This document shows, in pieces, positions 7,427 to 16,440 of a stretch of 64,000 bases of DNA. The stretch's first letter is position 1. Each line of letters begins with the position of its first letter. A program made the position numbers and the translations under genes. The stretch is from Ruminococcaceae bacterium AM07-15 (GTDB taxonomy: Bacteria; Bacillota; Clostridia; Oscillospirales; Butyricicoccaceae): NCBI GenBank assembly GCA_003477405.1, contig QUDE01000006.1:1-64000 (forward strand), in the 5' to 3' direction. The notes beneath the pieces are model-generated. The model was not told where the DNA came from, searched no databases, and was given only the letters and a program-made list of their open reading frames with translations.

Positions 7427-8689
7427 TTATTTGTTCAACATCACCTGGAGGATGGTGGGGTCCAGCTGAGGCACGCCTTCGTTGGAAAGCAGGCCCACGC
7501 CCCGGATGGTTTCTTCCACATCCTTGCACACAATGCCCTCTTTTTCGGTGGGGGAGATGTCCTGCATGGCCAGGGTGGCGCAGAGCACGGCCGACTGGAT
7601 GCCGGTGGCGATCTTGAGAGCGCAGGTGGTCTTGGCGCCGTCACAGATCATGCCCATGTGGTTGGCCAGCATAGACTGGATACCTCTTTCGATCTGGGGC
7701 AGCTTGCCGCCCATGAGGTAGATCATGGCACAGCAGGAGCCGGTGCCGCCAGCGATACCGCTGCCGCACAAGGGGGACAGACGGCCGATATAGCTCTTGA
7801 TATGAACGGTGATCAAATCGCTGAGAGCCAAGGCCCGGGCCAGCTCTTCATCGCTCTTGCCCAGCTTCTCCGCCAAAGCGGTGGCGGCCACTGTGCAGGA
7901 AATGCCCTGGTTGCCGCTGCCACCGGTGGTCATCACCGGCATGGGGCAGCCGTCCATACGGGCGTCAGAGGCCGCAGCCGCAGCGGCCACAATATCGCCG
8001 CCCAGGGTGGGCTGCATCAGACCGCCCAGTGCGCCGCTGAAGGCTTTGCCCACCCGCAGGCCATAATCGCCCCGCAGGCCTTCCTGGGAAACAGCACGGT
8101 TCATCTTGGCCCCTTCCAGCAGGAAGGAAATTTCTTCAAAGGGGATGGTTGTGGCAAATTCGTAGATCTCTTTTACCGACATCTCCACATGGTCGTCTGC
8201 TTCTTCGCTGGCGGCCACTTCTTTTTTCAGGGAAGCTACGCCGTCTTTCTCGATGAGCACCACATTGGTGTGGGATTTGACGATGATGCACCGGCCGGTA
8301 TGTCCGCCGCCCTGCACCACCGCTTCGATGTACAGACGCTCTGTGGTATCCTCTTTCAGGGAGACCTTCAGGATCTTCTTCTCCAGCAGCGCTTCGGCCT
8401 GCTGAAGCTGCTCTTCTGTCATTCCATTGAGGATCTCCAGCTTTTTGTCCGACCGGCGGATAACGGCGCCCAAAAGAGCCGCGATGTCGATGCCGGTACG
8501 GCCTGTGCCCGGAATGCCCACCCCCAAGGCGTTTTTGACGATGTTACCGCTGAGATACAGCTGAATGCTTTCGGCCGGCCCTTCCAGCTGCTCGGCGGCG
8601 ATGGATACGCCATACGCCACAGCGATGGGCTCGGTACACCCTTGGGCGGGTGCTACTTCTTTTTGCAACACTTCAATGTACTTATGCAT
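7427..8689 (-). CDS. cyuA: L-cysteine desulfidase-like protein (UPF0597/CyuA family)
   Basis: A 420-residue member of the UPF0597/CyuA family, related to the serine dehydratase alpha chain. The family's characterised members use a [4Fe-4S] cluster to split L-cysteine into pyruvate, ammonia and sulfide. Visible marks: N-terminal PAQGCTEPIAVAYG, GSGNQGISCTV, and CGSGIAGGTGSCCAM near residues 320-340, giving the conserved cysteines. The start at 8689 (MHKYIEV) has AAGGGG upstream; a further ATG at 8704 is possible. Its sulfide output would suit the cysteine- and selenium-handling genes in the window. The exact substrate cannot be read from the sequence. Confidence 0.75.
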   Translation of the reverse strand: MHKYIEVLQKEVAPAQGCTEPIAVAYGVSIAAEQLEGPAESIQLYLSGNIVKNALGVGIPGTGRTGIDIAALLGAVIRRSDKKLEILNGMTEEQLQQAEALLEKKILKVSLKEDTTERLYIEAVVQGGGHTGRCIIVKSHTNVVLIEKDGVASLKKEVAASEEADDHVEMSVKEIYEFATTIPFEEISFLLEGAKMNRAVSQEGLRGDYGLRVGKAFSGALGGLMQPTLGGDIVAAAAAASDARMDGCPMPVMTTGGSGNQGISCTVAATALAEKLGKSDEELARALALSDLITVHIKSYIGRLSPLCGSGIAGGTGSCCAMIYLMGGKLPQIERGIQSMLANHMGMICDGAKTTCALKIATGIQSAVLCATLAMQDISPTEKEGIVCKDVEETIRGVGLLSNEGVPQLDPTILQVMLNK

Positions 8690-8759
8690 GATTATCCCCT
8701 TCATTCATTTGATCCCCGGCATGAAGCCGTTTTTTGTCCAGTGTCTAGACTTAATTGTA

Positions 8760-10151
8760 TCAAAGCCCCAAGGCAATGTCAAAACATTCCCGCTCTGTTA
8801 CGATAAAATACACAAACAAAGTCACGGCCAGCAGGTCGGCACTGCCTCCCGGGCTGAGATTTTTTTCGGTAAACAGGCTGTCCAACCAGAAAAGGCCCTC
8901 TTCCAGCGCCTGCTCTTCCTGGCATTGCTCCAAAAGAGCGGCGGCCTGCTGCTGCACCAGGTGCAGTCCTTCTTCCCCGCCACGATGAAGCAGGTTGGTG
9001 TCCTCCGTGTGGGCCATCAGAGCGCAGAGGGCCTGAGCGCAGGCCCCATTCCAGCTGTATCCCCGGCCCAAAGCCTTTCGCAGCTGGGGATGGCCCCACT
9101 GCCGCACCTGAGGGAAGCCTTGGGCTGCCTGGCCCCGCACTCCCAGAACGCCGCTTCGTTGATAAAAACGCCGTCCGGCGGTGTCCTCCCCCTGTTTCTC
9201 CAGATCCTTCAAGGCCGGGCTGGCTATCTGCCCTGCCAGGGAAAGCAAGGCCAGATCGTCGATCGCCGCTCCTTCTCCCAGCAACCGCCCTGCCCCGGCA
9301 CACAGAATGCCCAGGGAAAAGATGGCTCCTTTGTGGGTGTTGACCCCTTTTGTAGCCTGGGCCATCTGCTCTTCTGCTCTCAGCCCCAAAGGACGGATGC
9401 GGAACAAAAGCTTCTCCGGTGAGCCCTGGAACAGCGCCCCTTCCCGGGCGCAGGCGGCAAAATAATCCCCCAGCACGGCGGCACTGTCCAAAAAGGTAAA
9501 CCGGTCCATATCCCGGTGGGCGCCATTGTTCTGCCCGTCCACCAGCCCCGGCTTGGGGGTACAGCACACCTCGTGAAGCAGCGCCCGCTGGGCACAGGCG
9601 CCGCAAAAAGCCCCTATCTCCCAGGCCAGAGCCTGCTTCATCCGCCGGTGGACTTCTTCCACCACCTGGTCAAGGCCGTGGGCCCGGCTGCGGCCGCACT
9701 CCGCCGCAGGGCGGGGGCAAAGCAGGCATTGCCGCTCCTCCCGGCCCAGCTCCTGCCGTGAGACCTTCTCCCCTGCTCCATAGAGCACATCCGCATCCCA
9801 CAATCTGCCCAGAGGCTCCTGCTCTTCCAGAAGGAGGGCCGCTTCCTTGACCTTCCGCGGCTGCCCTTCCACCCGGAGAAAATACTCAATCCCCGCCGGA
9901 GTGGCGTATTCTTTTTCTTCCAGCAAGGAAAATCCCCAGCCGGAAAGCTGCCGCCGCAGGGCCTTGGCTCCCTGTCGGGCGCTCCAATCCCCCAGAGGGA
10001 AGCGTTTGCAAGGGCCAGGCATATTCAGGGTGAGCACCACCAAAGTGCCCCCTCTTTTCAGCCACTCTTTCTGACGCTGGGCCCGCTCCTCCCGGCTTTG
10101 CAGCACTTGCTCCAAAGTGGGATGGGGCCCTTCTGTCCAGGCTTTGTTCAC
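8760..10151 (-). CDS. citXG: Fused apo-citrate lyase phosphoribosyl-dephospho-CoA transferase / triphosphoribosyl-dephospho-CoA synthase
   Basis: A 463-residue fusion. The N-terminal third is CitX-like (LVVLTLNMPGPCKRFPLGDW), which attaches the prosthetic group to CitD. From about residue 180 it is CitG-like (TPKPGLVDGQNNGAHRDMD), which builds triphosphoribosyl-dephospho-CoA from ATP and dephospho-CoA. CitX-CitG fusions are known in other citrate fermenters. It starts at a GTG overlapping the citC stop (GTGA, 10148-10151) and ends the cit operon. Confidence 0.9.
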   Translation of the reverse strand: MNKAWTEGPHPTLEQVLQSREERAQRQKEWLKRGGTLVVLTLNMPGPCKRFPLGDWSARQGAKALRRQLSGWGFSLLEEKEYATPAGIEYFLRVEGQPRKVKEAALLLEEQEPLGRLWDADVLYGAGEKVSRQELGREERQCLLCPRPAAECGRSRAHGLDQVVEEVHRRMKQALAWEIGAFCGACAQRALLHEVCCTPKPGLVDGQNNGAHRDMDRFTFLDSAAVLGDYFAACAREGALFQGSPEKLLFRIRPLGLRAEEQMAQATKGVNTHKGAIFSLGILCAGAGRLLGEGAAIDDLALLSLAGQIASPALKDLEKQGEDTAGRRFYQRSGVLGVRGQAAQGFPQVRQWGHPQLRKALGRGYSWNGACAQALCALMAHTEDTNLLHRGGEEGLHLVQQQAAALLEQCQEEQALEEGLFWLDSLFTEKNLSPGGSADLLAVTLFVYFIVTERECFDIALGL

Positions 10152-11176
10152 CGGCTCTCCCCCGCTTTCCGGGCAATGTCCTGCCCTGCCGGGCTTTGGA
10201 GGAATTCCCAGGTGGTGTCGGGCACCAGGGTTCTCACCTCATCCAGTTTTCCTTCGGCCAGAAGAGCCCGCACCCGGGATGCGCTGATGGCTGCTCCCCC
10301 TTCTTCCTTCCGGGGGATCTCCACCACCTGGATGCCAAACCGGGGGAGGATCTCCTGCATCTGTTTGTTATACAGGGCGGTGATGGGGCTGAAAGGCTCC
10401 TGGCCCACAAACCGGCAGCGGATGTCCAGGGCCGGGGCAAAGTGCTGGCCAAAGACCACCAGATCCAGCTGACCCCCTGCCCCCTTTTCGATCTGCTCTT
10501 CCTTGAGGAAATAGGTGGGGAAGGTGGCCGAAGAAATGAGATAATCGGAAGTGGGATGCACCAGCACATTGGGCAGATGGGCTGTTCCTTTTTTCACCAG
10601 TTCCATGCGCACATCGGCGGGAAACAGGCTGGCATCCTCTGAAAGGACAAAGAGATGCAAGGTATCGCAGGCTTTGGCCGCCTGCTCAATCAGGTACTGG
10701 TGCCCCAGGGTGAAGGGGTTGCAGTTGGCCACCACTGCCCCCTGGCTCCCCTGTCCCCGAGCGAGAGAAGCCACAAAGGAATCAATGCCGTCTTTTTTGT
10801 TTTCCATCAGCAGAATGTCCTCGGTGCGGCTGATCTCATAAAAACCAAACTCCAGAAACATCTGCTTGTTGTGGGGCTTTGTAAAGAGGAACAAATGCTG
10901 CTGGTTTTGCTGGAAGGCCTGGGAGCGCAGAGTGGAAACCACCGCAGCCGTCAGGCCCTCGCCCCGCCACTTTTCGTCCACGGCGATGCATTTGAGCACA
11001 TTTTTCTCCAGGGAACCGGTGGCGGCCACCTCTCCCTGCCGATCATACAGAACCACGGTGTACTGGATGCCCTTGTCATAGCGCAGTCCCTGGCGGGAAA
11101 GAAATTCCTCCACCCGGCGGCGCACCACACCTTTCAGTCCGCCCTCATAGGTCTCCTGCAAAAAATCACCCTGCAC
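10148..11176 (-). CDS. citC: [Citrate (pro-3S)-lyase] ligase
   Basis: A 342-residue protein that acetylates the prosthetic group of CitD to activate citrate lyase. An N-terminal GNAT-like region (residues 20-110, KCIAVDEKWRGEGLTAAVVS) is followed by a nucleotidyltransferase domain with the HIGH-like motif NCNPFTLGHQYLIE near residue 150. It starts at GTG with AAGGAGG 9 nt upstream, 82 nt after citF. A hairpin occupies the gap. It overlaps citXG by 4 nt. Confidence 0.92.
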   Translation of the reverse strand: MQGDFLQETYEGGLKGVVRRRVEEFLSRQGLRYDKGIQYTVVLYDRQGEVAATGSLEKNVLKCIAVDEKWRGEGLTAAVVSTLRSQAFQQNQQHLFLFTKPHNKQMFLEFGFYEISRTEDILLMENKKDGIDSFVASLARGQGSQGAVVANCNPFTLGHQYLIEQAAKACDTLHLFVLSEDASLFPADVRMELVKKGTAHLPNVLVHPTSDYLISSATFPTYFLKEEQIEKGAGGQLDLVVFGQHFAPALDIRCRFVGQEPFSPITALYNKQMQEILPRFGIQVVEIPRKEEGGAAISASRVRALLAEGKLDEVRTLVPDTTWEFLQSPAGQDIARKAGESR

Positions 11177-11207
11177 GGCCTTTGTCCTCCTTTTTTCGAT
11201 AGAAAGG

Positions 11208-11238
11208 GCCCCATGAAAGAATGGCTTCCATGGGGCGT
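11208..11238 (-). other. Hairpin between citF and citC
   Basis: GCCCCATG and CATGGGGC arms with a 13-nt loop. On the minus strand it is followed by CCCTTTC rather than a real T-run, so it may stabilise or partly attenuate the operon transcript rather than end it. Confidence 0.5.
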
Positions 11239-11257
11239 TTTTTCTGTTTGATTACTG

Positions 11258-12667
11258 TTAGTCCACGCTCTTGATGGTGTCCAGCAGACTGCCGTCCCGA
11301 TAGAGCACATTGGCCACCACTTTGTCTCCCAGATGGATGGGCTTGGGAGTGCCGGTGAGCTCTTCGGCAATGCGCTTCAGGTCCTGGATCTCCACAATGG
11401 GCAGACCGGCCTTGACGAGCCGCTCCTTCAGCTCCTGCTGACGGGGGTTGACGGCGATGCCACGCTGGGTCACCAGCACATCAATGGTGCTGCCCGGTGT
11501 GGACACGGTGAGCACCCGATCCACCACAATGGACAGGCGGGCCCGGGTGAGGGGGGCGATGATCATGGCCATCTTGGCCCCGGCGGCGGTATCGCTGTGG
11601 CCGCCGCTGCCGCCCATAATATAACCATTGGAGTCGGTGTGCACATTCACATTGAAGTCGGTGTCGATCTGGGTAGCGCCCAGGATGACCACATCCAGGC
11701 TGTCCACGGCGCTGGAACGCACCGAGGGGCTGGCATAGTGGGAAGCGGTGACTTCCCGGTGACGGGGATTGGTACGGATGCTCTCCACAGCGCCCAGGTC
11801 AAAGCACTGCACATCCAGCAGCGCCTCAAAGCAGCCGGCGTTGAGCATGTCTACCATATAGCTGGTGATGCCGCCCAGGCCATAGCTGCCCTTGATGCCC
11901 TTTTCCAGCATGATGTCCTTCAGGTACTTGGCCGCAGCCAGAGAAGCGCCGCCGGCACCGGTCTGGAAGCTCATGCCGTCTTTCAGCAGGCCGGAATGTT
12001 CGATGACTTTGGCCGCATACTGAGCCATCACCAGGCCCACCGGATCACGGGTGATCTTGGTGGTACCCGAAACGATGCCCGCCGGGTTGCCGATGCTCTC
12101 CACCTGCACCACATAATCCACATAGGTCTCGCTGATGGAGAAATCAGCCAGAGGATAAGGCACCAGGTTGTCGGTAATGACGATCACTTTTTTGGCATAC
12201 ATGGCATCGGCAAAGGCATAGCCCAGGCTGCCGCAGGCCGATTTACCGTATTTGCCGGAGCAGTTGCCCATGGTGTCGGAAGTGGGCGCTGCCACAAAGG
12301 CCACATCAATGGGGCTGCGGCCCTGCTCGATGTCGCTGGGGCGTCCGCCATGGGAGCGGAAGGTCACCGGCTTATCCAGCACGCCGTGGGAGATGGCCCG
12401 GCCCACCACGCCGCCGATGTAGTCGGCTTCCAGGCCAGTGACCACATGGTTTTTGATATGCCCGATGAGGGGCTCATGGGTGTCGAACACAGAGGACGCA
12501 TTCACATTCAGGTCTTTGATCCCCAGGTCGGCCACAGCGTCCATGACCATGTTGAGCACATAGTCACCGTTGCGCAGATGATGGTGGAAGGAGATCGTCA
12601 TGCCGTCTTTCAGCCCGGCCAGCTGGATTGCCTCCTTGATGGTGGAAACCACTTTGGAATTATTCAT
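11258..12667 (-). CDS. citF: Citrate lyase alpha subunit (citrate:acetyl-ACP transferase)
   Basis: A 469-residue CitF. It exchanges the acetyl group on CitD for citrate, giving citryl-ACP and acetate. Family-typical blocks include AFVAAPTSDTMGNCSG, a Gly-rich FQTGAGGASLAA and IMGGSGGHSDTA. The ATG overlaps the last 8 nt of citE, which is typical of translational coupling in cit operons. Cytoplasmic. Confidence 0.95.
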   Translation of the reverse strand: MNNSKVVSTIKEAIQLAGLKDGMTISFHHHLRNGDYVLNMVMDAVADLGIKDLNVNASSVFDTHEPLIGHIKNHVVTGLEADYIGGVVGRAISHGVLDKPVTFRSHGGRPSDIEQGRSPIDVAFVAAPTSDTMGNCSGKYGKSACGSLGYAFADAMYAKKVIVITDNLVPYPLADFSISETYVDYVVQVESIGNPAGIVSGTTKITRDPVGLVMAQYAAKVIEHSGLLKDGMSFQTGAGGASLAAAKYLKDIMLEKGIKGSYGLGGITSYMVDMLNAGCFEALLDVQCFDLGAVESIRTNPRHREVTASHYASPSVRSSAVDSLDVVILGATQIDTDFNVNVHTDSNGYIMGGSGGHSDTAAGAKMAMIIAPLTRARLSIVVDRVLTVSTPGSTIDVLVTQRGIAVNPRQQELKERLVKAGLPIVEIQDLKRIAEELTGTPKPIHLGDKVVANVLYRDGSLLDTIKSVD

Positions 12668-13532
12668 CGATGAGCACCCCCATTGCTTTTGCCATTTCCA
12701 GAACCTGACGGGCCCGTGTGACGATGGGCGCGTCGATCATCTTGCCCCGCAGGGACACAACGCCCTTGCCCTGCTCTTTGGCCACCCGGATGGTCTCCAT
12801 CACTTCCTGGGCGTATTCGATGTCGGCCTGGGTGGGGCTGAAGATCTGGTTGATATCGGCCACATGGCGGGGCGAGATGGAGGATTTGCCGGTGAAGCCC
12901 AGCGCTTTGGCAAAGGCAGCATCGGCCCGCAGTCCCTCGTCATCGTTCACATCGGTGAAGGGGGTGTCATAGCAGTCCACCCCGGCGGCCCGGGCGGCCA
13001 CCACCATACGGCTGCGGCTGTAGAAAATCTCCTTGCCTTCCTTGGTGCGCTTGCACTGGAGATCGGCGGTCAGATCTTCGCCACCCAGCAGCATGGCCGC
13101 CACACGGGGACAGCTGCTGGCGATGGCATAGGCGTTTTCGATACCCAGAGCGGTTTCGATCAAGGGAATGAGTTTGACTGTGCCCACTTCCATACCGTGC
13201 TTCTTCTCCAGCTCGGTCATGTAGGCGTCCACCACCAGCACATCCTGTGCTGTGCTGATTTTGGGCGGCATGATCAGGTCCGGACGCAGAGGCAGGATCT
13301 CCTCCAGATCCTCTTTCCAGAATGTAGTATCAATGGAATTGATGCGCACACACACTTCGCACTTATATTTCAGAGTTTTGATGGCATTGCGCACCAAAAT
13401 ACGGGCGGCGTCTTTTTCCGCAGGGGAAACAGCGTCCTCCAGATCCAGAATGACGGCGTCCGATCCCAGAATATCTGCATTGAGCAGCATACCGGGGTTG
13501 TTGCCCGGCATAAAGATCATACTTCTTCTCAC
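12660..13532 (-). CDS. citE: Citrate lyase beta subunit (citryl-ACP lyase)
   Basis: A 290-residue CitE of the HpcH/HpaI aldolase superfamily, which splits citryl-ACP into oxaloacetate and acetyl-ACP. Blocks: RRSMIFMPGNNPGML at the N-terminus, DAVILDLEDAVSPAEKD (the acidic metal site) and MLLGGEDLTADL. The start is a GTG at 13532 that overlaps the citD stop (GTGA). GAAGGAGA lies about 10 nt upstream. It is 8 nt overlapped with citF. Confidence 0.95.
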   Translation of the reverse strand: MRRSMIFMPGNNPGMLLNADILGSDAVILDLEDAVSPAEKDAARILVRNAIKTLKYKCEVCVRINSIDTTFWKEDLEEILPLRPDLIMPPKISTAQDVLVVDAYMTELEKKHGMEVGTVKLIPLIETALGIENAYAIASSCPRVAAMLLGGEDLTADLQCKRTKEGKEIFYSRSRMVVAARAAGVDCYDTPFTDVNDDEGLRADAAFAKALGFTGKSSISPRHVADINQIFSPTQADIEYAQEVMETIRVAKEQGKGVVSLRGKMIDAPIVTRARQVLEMAKAMGVLIDE

Positions 13533-13801
13533 TGGTCCCGCTCTCCTTCCCCACGCCGGATGGCGGTTTCCACCCGGGCCCGGATGACGCATTCCACAGC
13601 GCCTTTGTCATTGAGGGATACATGGGCGCCCTTGACGCCGTTTTCCTCCAGCACCTGCCGGACTACCCGCTCGATCTCCTCGCCGAACTGCTGCGCTACC
13701 ACCGATTCGATCTGCACCGCGATATCCGATGCCGGTTTGATTTCCACATAGACATCGCTGGATTCCATGGTGCCGGCCACAGCGGCTTTTTTGATCTCCA
13801 T
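13529..13801 (-). CDS. citD: Citrate lyase acyl carrier protein (gamma subunit)
   Basis: A 90-residue CitD. The motif AGTMESSDVYVEI near residue 10 holds the serine that carries the phosphoribosyl-dephospho-CoA group. It is the first gene of citD-E-F-C-XG. The ATG at 13801 gives the family-typical N-terminus MEIKKAAVAG; an upstream in-frame GTG at 13813 is possible because the ribosome binding site is weak at either. Confidence 0.92.
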   Translation of the reverse strand: MEIKKAAVAGTMESSDVYVEIKPASDIAVQIESVVAQQFGEEIERVVRQVLEENGVKGAHVSLNDKGAVECVIRARVETAIRRGEGERDQ

Positions 13802-13866
13802 TTCCGCGATCACACCTTTCTTTTATTATCCGGGGACAAAAGTCCCGATGGGTTCCCGTAAATTTT

Positions 13867-13895
13867 ATTATACACCTCCCTTTTGCCGGGTACAA
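13867..13895 (-). promoter_or_regulatory. Promoter of the cit operon
   Basis: Sigma-A-like: -35 TTGTAC (13890-13895), 17-nt spacer, -10 TATAAT (13867-13872), read on the minus strand about 65 nt before citD. A short GGGACttttGTCCC hairpin follows in the leader. Confidence 0.8.
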
Positions 13896-13958
13896 CTCCC
13901 CAGAAGAGACAAAAGGGCATTTTCCCGCAAACATACCGGGATACTTGTATACAAAAGG

Positions 13959-14678
13959 CTATTTCTTCTCCATCATCCACCGGATGGCCCTGCAAAGCCG
14001 CTGGGTCACTCCATCAAAATGGCCCCCTTCGTTCCATTCCAGTGTGCAAGGGGCGGTGAGCTGCGCTTCCAAAACCTCTATGGCCCGGCGGGTATTGTCT
14101 CCCACCTGACGCATCAGGGGATGGCGGCTCTTTTCCTCCTTGTTGCCCAAAGAGAGATAGACTCGGGTGTCCCGGCATCGCGGCGCCGTTTTTTCCATAT
14201 AGTCCAGGAACCCTTCAAACCATAGCGAACCGGAGACACTGGCTAAGGCGCTGAAAGCCTCTGTCTGATAAAGAGCATAGAGAGTGCTCAGTCCTGCCAG
14301 AGAGTACCCGGCCAAAGCCCGGTTTTCCCGGCCAGGGAGCAAAGGCAATCTTTCTTCACACTCCTGCAGGATGGGCCCTGCAAGATCCCGGAGATACTCG
14401 TTCCCGCCGCCGGTAAAGGCCGGCGTCTTTCGGCTGAGGGCCGGAGCCGCCCAAGGGGAAAACTCCTCCTCCCAGCTTTTCGGTGTGACTGCAATCAACG
14501 CAAAGGGGAACAAGGTCTTTCCCATCTCCCCTTCCAGCGCCTGTTCCAGCTGAGGCAAACGGTCTTTCAGGCTGTCGCCGCCGCTGAGATATACCGCCTT
14601 TCCCTTTTCCCCCGGCGCAAAGTCGGGAAGGCCCGCCATGCATTCCCGCCCAGCGGCTATAAAGCTCTGCCACTTCAC
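13959..14678 (-). CDS. Putative alpha/beta-hydrolase esterase
   Basis: A 239-residue alpha/beta hydrolase of the putative-esterase type (enterochelin-esterase/S-formylglutathione-hydrolase-like). Nucleophile elbow AGYSLAG (near residue 120) and a C-terminal EGGHFDG that supplies the histidine. It has no signal peptide. It starts at a GTG overlapping the NUDIX stop (GTGA), with GGGGG 7 nt upstream, so it is the last gene of the run from 16782. The substrate is unknown. Confidence 0.75.
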   Translation of the reverse strand: MKWQSFIAAGRECMAGLPDFAPGEKGKAVYLSGGDSLKDRLPQLEQALEGEMGKTLFPFALIAVTPKSWEEEFSPWAAPALSRKTPAFTGGGNEYLRDLAGPILQECEERLPLLPGRENRALAGYSLAGLSTLYALYQTEAFSALASVSGSLWFEGFLDYMEKTAPRCRDTRVYLSLGNKEEKSRHPLMRQVGDNTRRAIEVLEAQLTAPCTLEWNEGGHFDGVTQRLCRAIRWMMEKK

Positions 14679-15274
14679 CGGCACAGCCCCCTTTCCCGCA
14701 AAAAGGGCAGAATGAGCCGGGGGAATTCCTCCGGATGGCGGCACCATCGGTCGGTCCGGATCTGCTCCCGCTGCCCCTGCCGCAGCACTTCCACCCACTC
14801 ACTGCTTTCCAGCTCTTTGCGCTGCCACTGTTCCAGAGGGACGGCGGCCATCTCTTCCACCTCTTCCCCTGGAGCAAACACCGGATGAGGGCACAAATAC
14901 AAAAAGACCCTGGCCGCCTCCCGGTCCAGCGTCTCTTCTTTTTCCCACAGATCTTCCCGCCAAAGGCCCAGGTCGATCAGATCCTCCTTTTGCAGACAAA
15001 GGCCGATCTCCTCCCGGATCTCCCGCAGGATAGCCTCTTCCGGCTCTTCTCCGTGGGCGATATGCCCTCCTACGGCGATGTCATAATACCCGGGGAAATC
15101 CGCCTTGTCCTTTGCCCTTTTCTGAAACCAGATCCATACCCCATCCTCCCGGGGCGAGATCACCCAGCAATGGGCCACCAGATGGCGCAGGCCTTGGGCA
15201 TGGGCCTGGGAACGGGGAGCCACTCCCACCGGTTCCATCTGGTCATTGTACACCGTCAGCATCTCTTCAGCCAT
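14675..15274 (-). CDS. NUDIX hydrolase
   Basis: A 199-residue protein. The Nudix box is intact: GGHIAHGEEPEEAILREIRE continuing EIGL (about residues 70-95). The N-terminal MLTVYNDQMEPVGVAPRSQAH resembles isopentenyl-diphosphate isomerase-like Nudix proteins, but the substrate cannot be fixed. It sits 3 nt after the dCTP deaminase gene and overlaps the esterase gene. Confidence 0.85.
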   Translation of the reverse strand: MAEEMLTVYNDQMEPVGVAPRSQAHAQGLRHLVAHCWVISPREDGVWIWFQKRAKDKADFPGYYDIAVGGHIAHGEEPEEAILREIREEIGLCLQKEDLIDLGLWREDLWEKEETLDREAARVFLYLCPHPVFAPGEEVEEMAAVPLEQWQRKELESSEWVEVLRQGQREQIRTDRWCRHPEEFPRLILPFLRERGLCR

Positions 15275-15277
15275 GGA

Positions 15278-15808
15278 TTACCACCCCTTCTTTTCAAAAT
15301 CCCGGAAGAGCAAACCGGGCTGAATATCCCGGTTGTTCTGGTATTTTCCCTCCCCATAAGGGACATAATCCCCCTCCAGGGTGTGGTAATAGATCTGGCA
15401 GATCTCCACATTGGGATAAATACGCAAGGGCTGGACACAGAAGATCTCCAGGGTCCAGTAACCGGCAAATCCCACATCTCCGAAGCCGGCTGTCACATGG
15501 ATGAAAAGCCCCAGCCGTCCCACCGAAGAACGGCCTTCCAGCATGGGCACATACCCCTCTGTCCGGGTGTATTCCGCCGTCCGCCCCAGGTACAGCTTCC
15601 CCGGCTGGAGCAGCAGCCCCTCTTCCGGAATCCGAATCCGGTGAGCGGTGTTTTCCCGCTTCATGTCCAGTTCTTCGTTGTCATATACCAACAATTCGTC
15701 ATGAAGCGTCAAATTATAACTATTTGGATTAACTTTCCGGGGATCAAAGGGATCGATGATGATCTCTTTCCCCATCTTCTTTTGGATCTCCAAGCCGGAG
15801 AGAATCAT
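15278..15808 (-). CDS. dcd: dCTP deaminase
   Basis: A 176-residue protein of the dCTP deaminase/dUTPase fold, which converts dCTP to dUTP for thymidylate synthesis. Visible motifs: NPNSYNLTLHD, MLEGRSSVGRLGLFIHVTAG and a C-terminal GKYQNNRDIQPG lid. The ATG at 15808 has AAAGGAG 7 nt upstream; the longer frame upstream runs into the preceding gene. A bifunctional dCTP deaminase/dUTPase cannot be excluded. Confidence 0.88.
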   Translation of the reverse strand: MILSGLEIQKKMGKEIIIDPFDPRKVNPNSYNLTLHDELLVYDNEELDMKRENTAHRIRIPEEGLLLQPGKLYLGRTAEYTRTEGYVPMLEGRSSVGRLGLFIHVTAGFGDVGFAGYWTLEIFCVQPLRIYPNVEICQIYYHTLEGDYVPYGEGKYQNNRDIQPGLLFRDFEKKGW

Positions 15809-15825
15809 TTCTTTGCTCCTTTCCC

Positions 15826-16227
15826 TTACAGCATGGCGGCCAGCATCATGCTTCCCCCCACAAGACAGAGGAGGGAGATCACAAACAAACACAGCGCCAG
15901 CACACCCGGCCCCACCGGGGGTTTGACAGCCATCCGGTCATGGCGGGGGTCATAGAAAGCAGACACCCGCTCCGAGGGCTGAAACTGCTCCCAGTTGGTA
16001 CCGAAAGCCGATTCCAGGCGCTTGTATTCCCCCTCCCACTGAAACTCCAACAGGGGAAAATAGAGAGGACGGCCCCGGGCATCCCGGCGGCGCACATTTT
16101 CCACCACCTTGGCCTGTACCGCCTGTACTCTCCGGCGGTTGCGCCGCCAGAAAAGCCACACCATCAAAGAGATGAGCAGCAGCAAAGCGGAACATCCCAG
16201 CAGAAAAAATCCCACAAACCCTTTCAT
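15826..16227 (-). CDS. DUF3592 membrane protein
   Basis: A 133-residue protein with two hydrophobic segments (about residues 5-25 and 108-130) flanking a soluble beta-rich domain (EFQWEGEYKRLESAFGTNWE), the layout of DUF3592 proteins. The function is unknown. It lies in a tight same-strand run between DUF896 and dcd. Confidence 0.7.
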   Translation of the reverse strand: MKGFVGFFLLGCSALLLLISLMVWLFWRRNRRRVQAVQAKVVENVRRRDARGRPLYFPLLEFQWEGEYKRLESAFGTNWEQFQPSERVSAFYDPRHDRMAVKPPVGPGVLALCLFVISLLCLVGGSMMLAAML

Positions 16228-16235
16228 TCTGCCAC

Positions 16236-16439
16236 CTATTTTTTCGGGCGCAGCGGGCGGCGGTGACCCTTTTCATCCACCACCACGGTGCTGTTCAACT
16301 GGGCCGCCAGGTTCTTTTTCACGCTCTCCACATATTCCATCCGCAGAGCCTGGCGCTCCTGCTGTTCTTCCTCTGTCAGCTCCCGCTCCCGGGAGATGCG
16401 GGTCAGTTCATTGATCCGCTGTACTTTTCTCTCATCCAT
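16236..16439 (-). CDS. DUF896 (YnzC-like) small protein
   Basis: A 67-residue protein with the DUF896 pattern: RINELTRISRERELTEEEQQE followed by a helical R-x-EYVESVKKNLAAQL tail. B. subtilis YnzC is of this family and small helical; its role is not settled. It begins 1 nt after the ArsC-like stop. Confidence 0.85.
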   Translation of the reverse strand: MDERKVQRINELTRISRERELTEEEQQERQALRMEYVESVKKNLAAQLNSTVVVDEKGHRRPLRPKK

Positions 16440-16440
16440 T

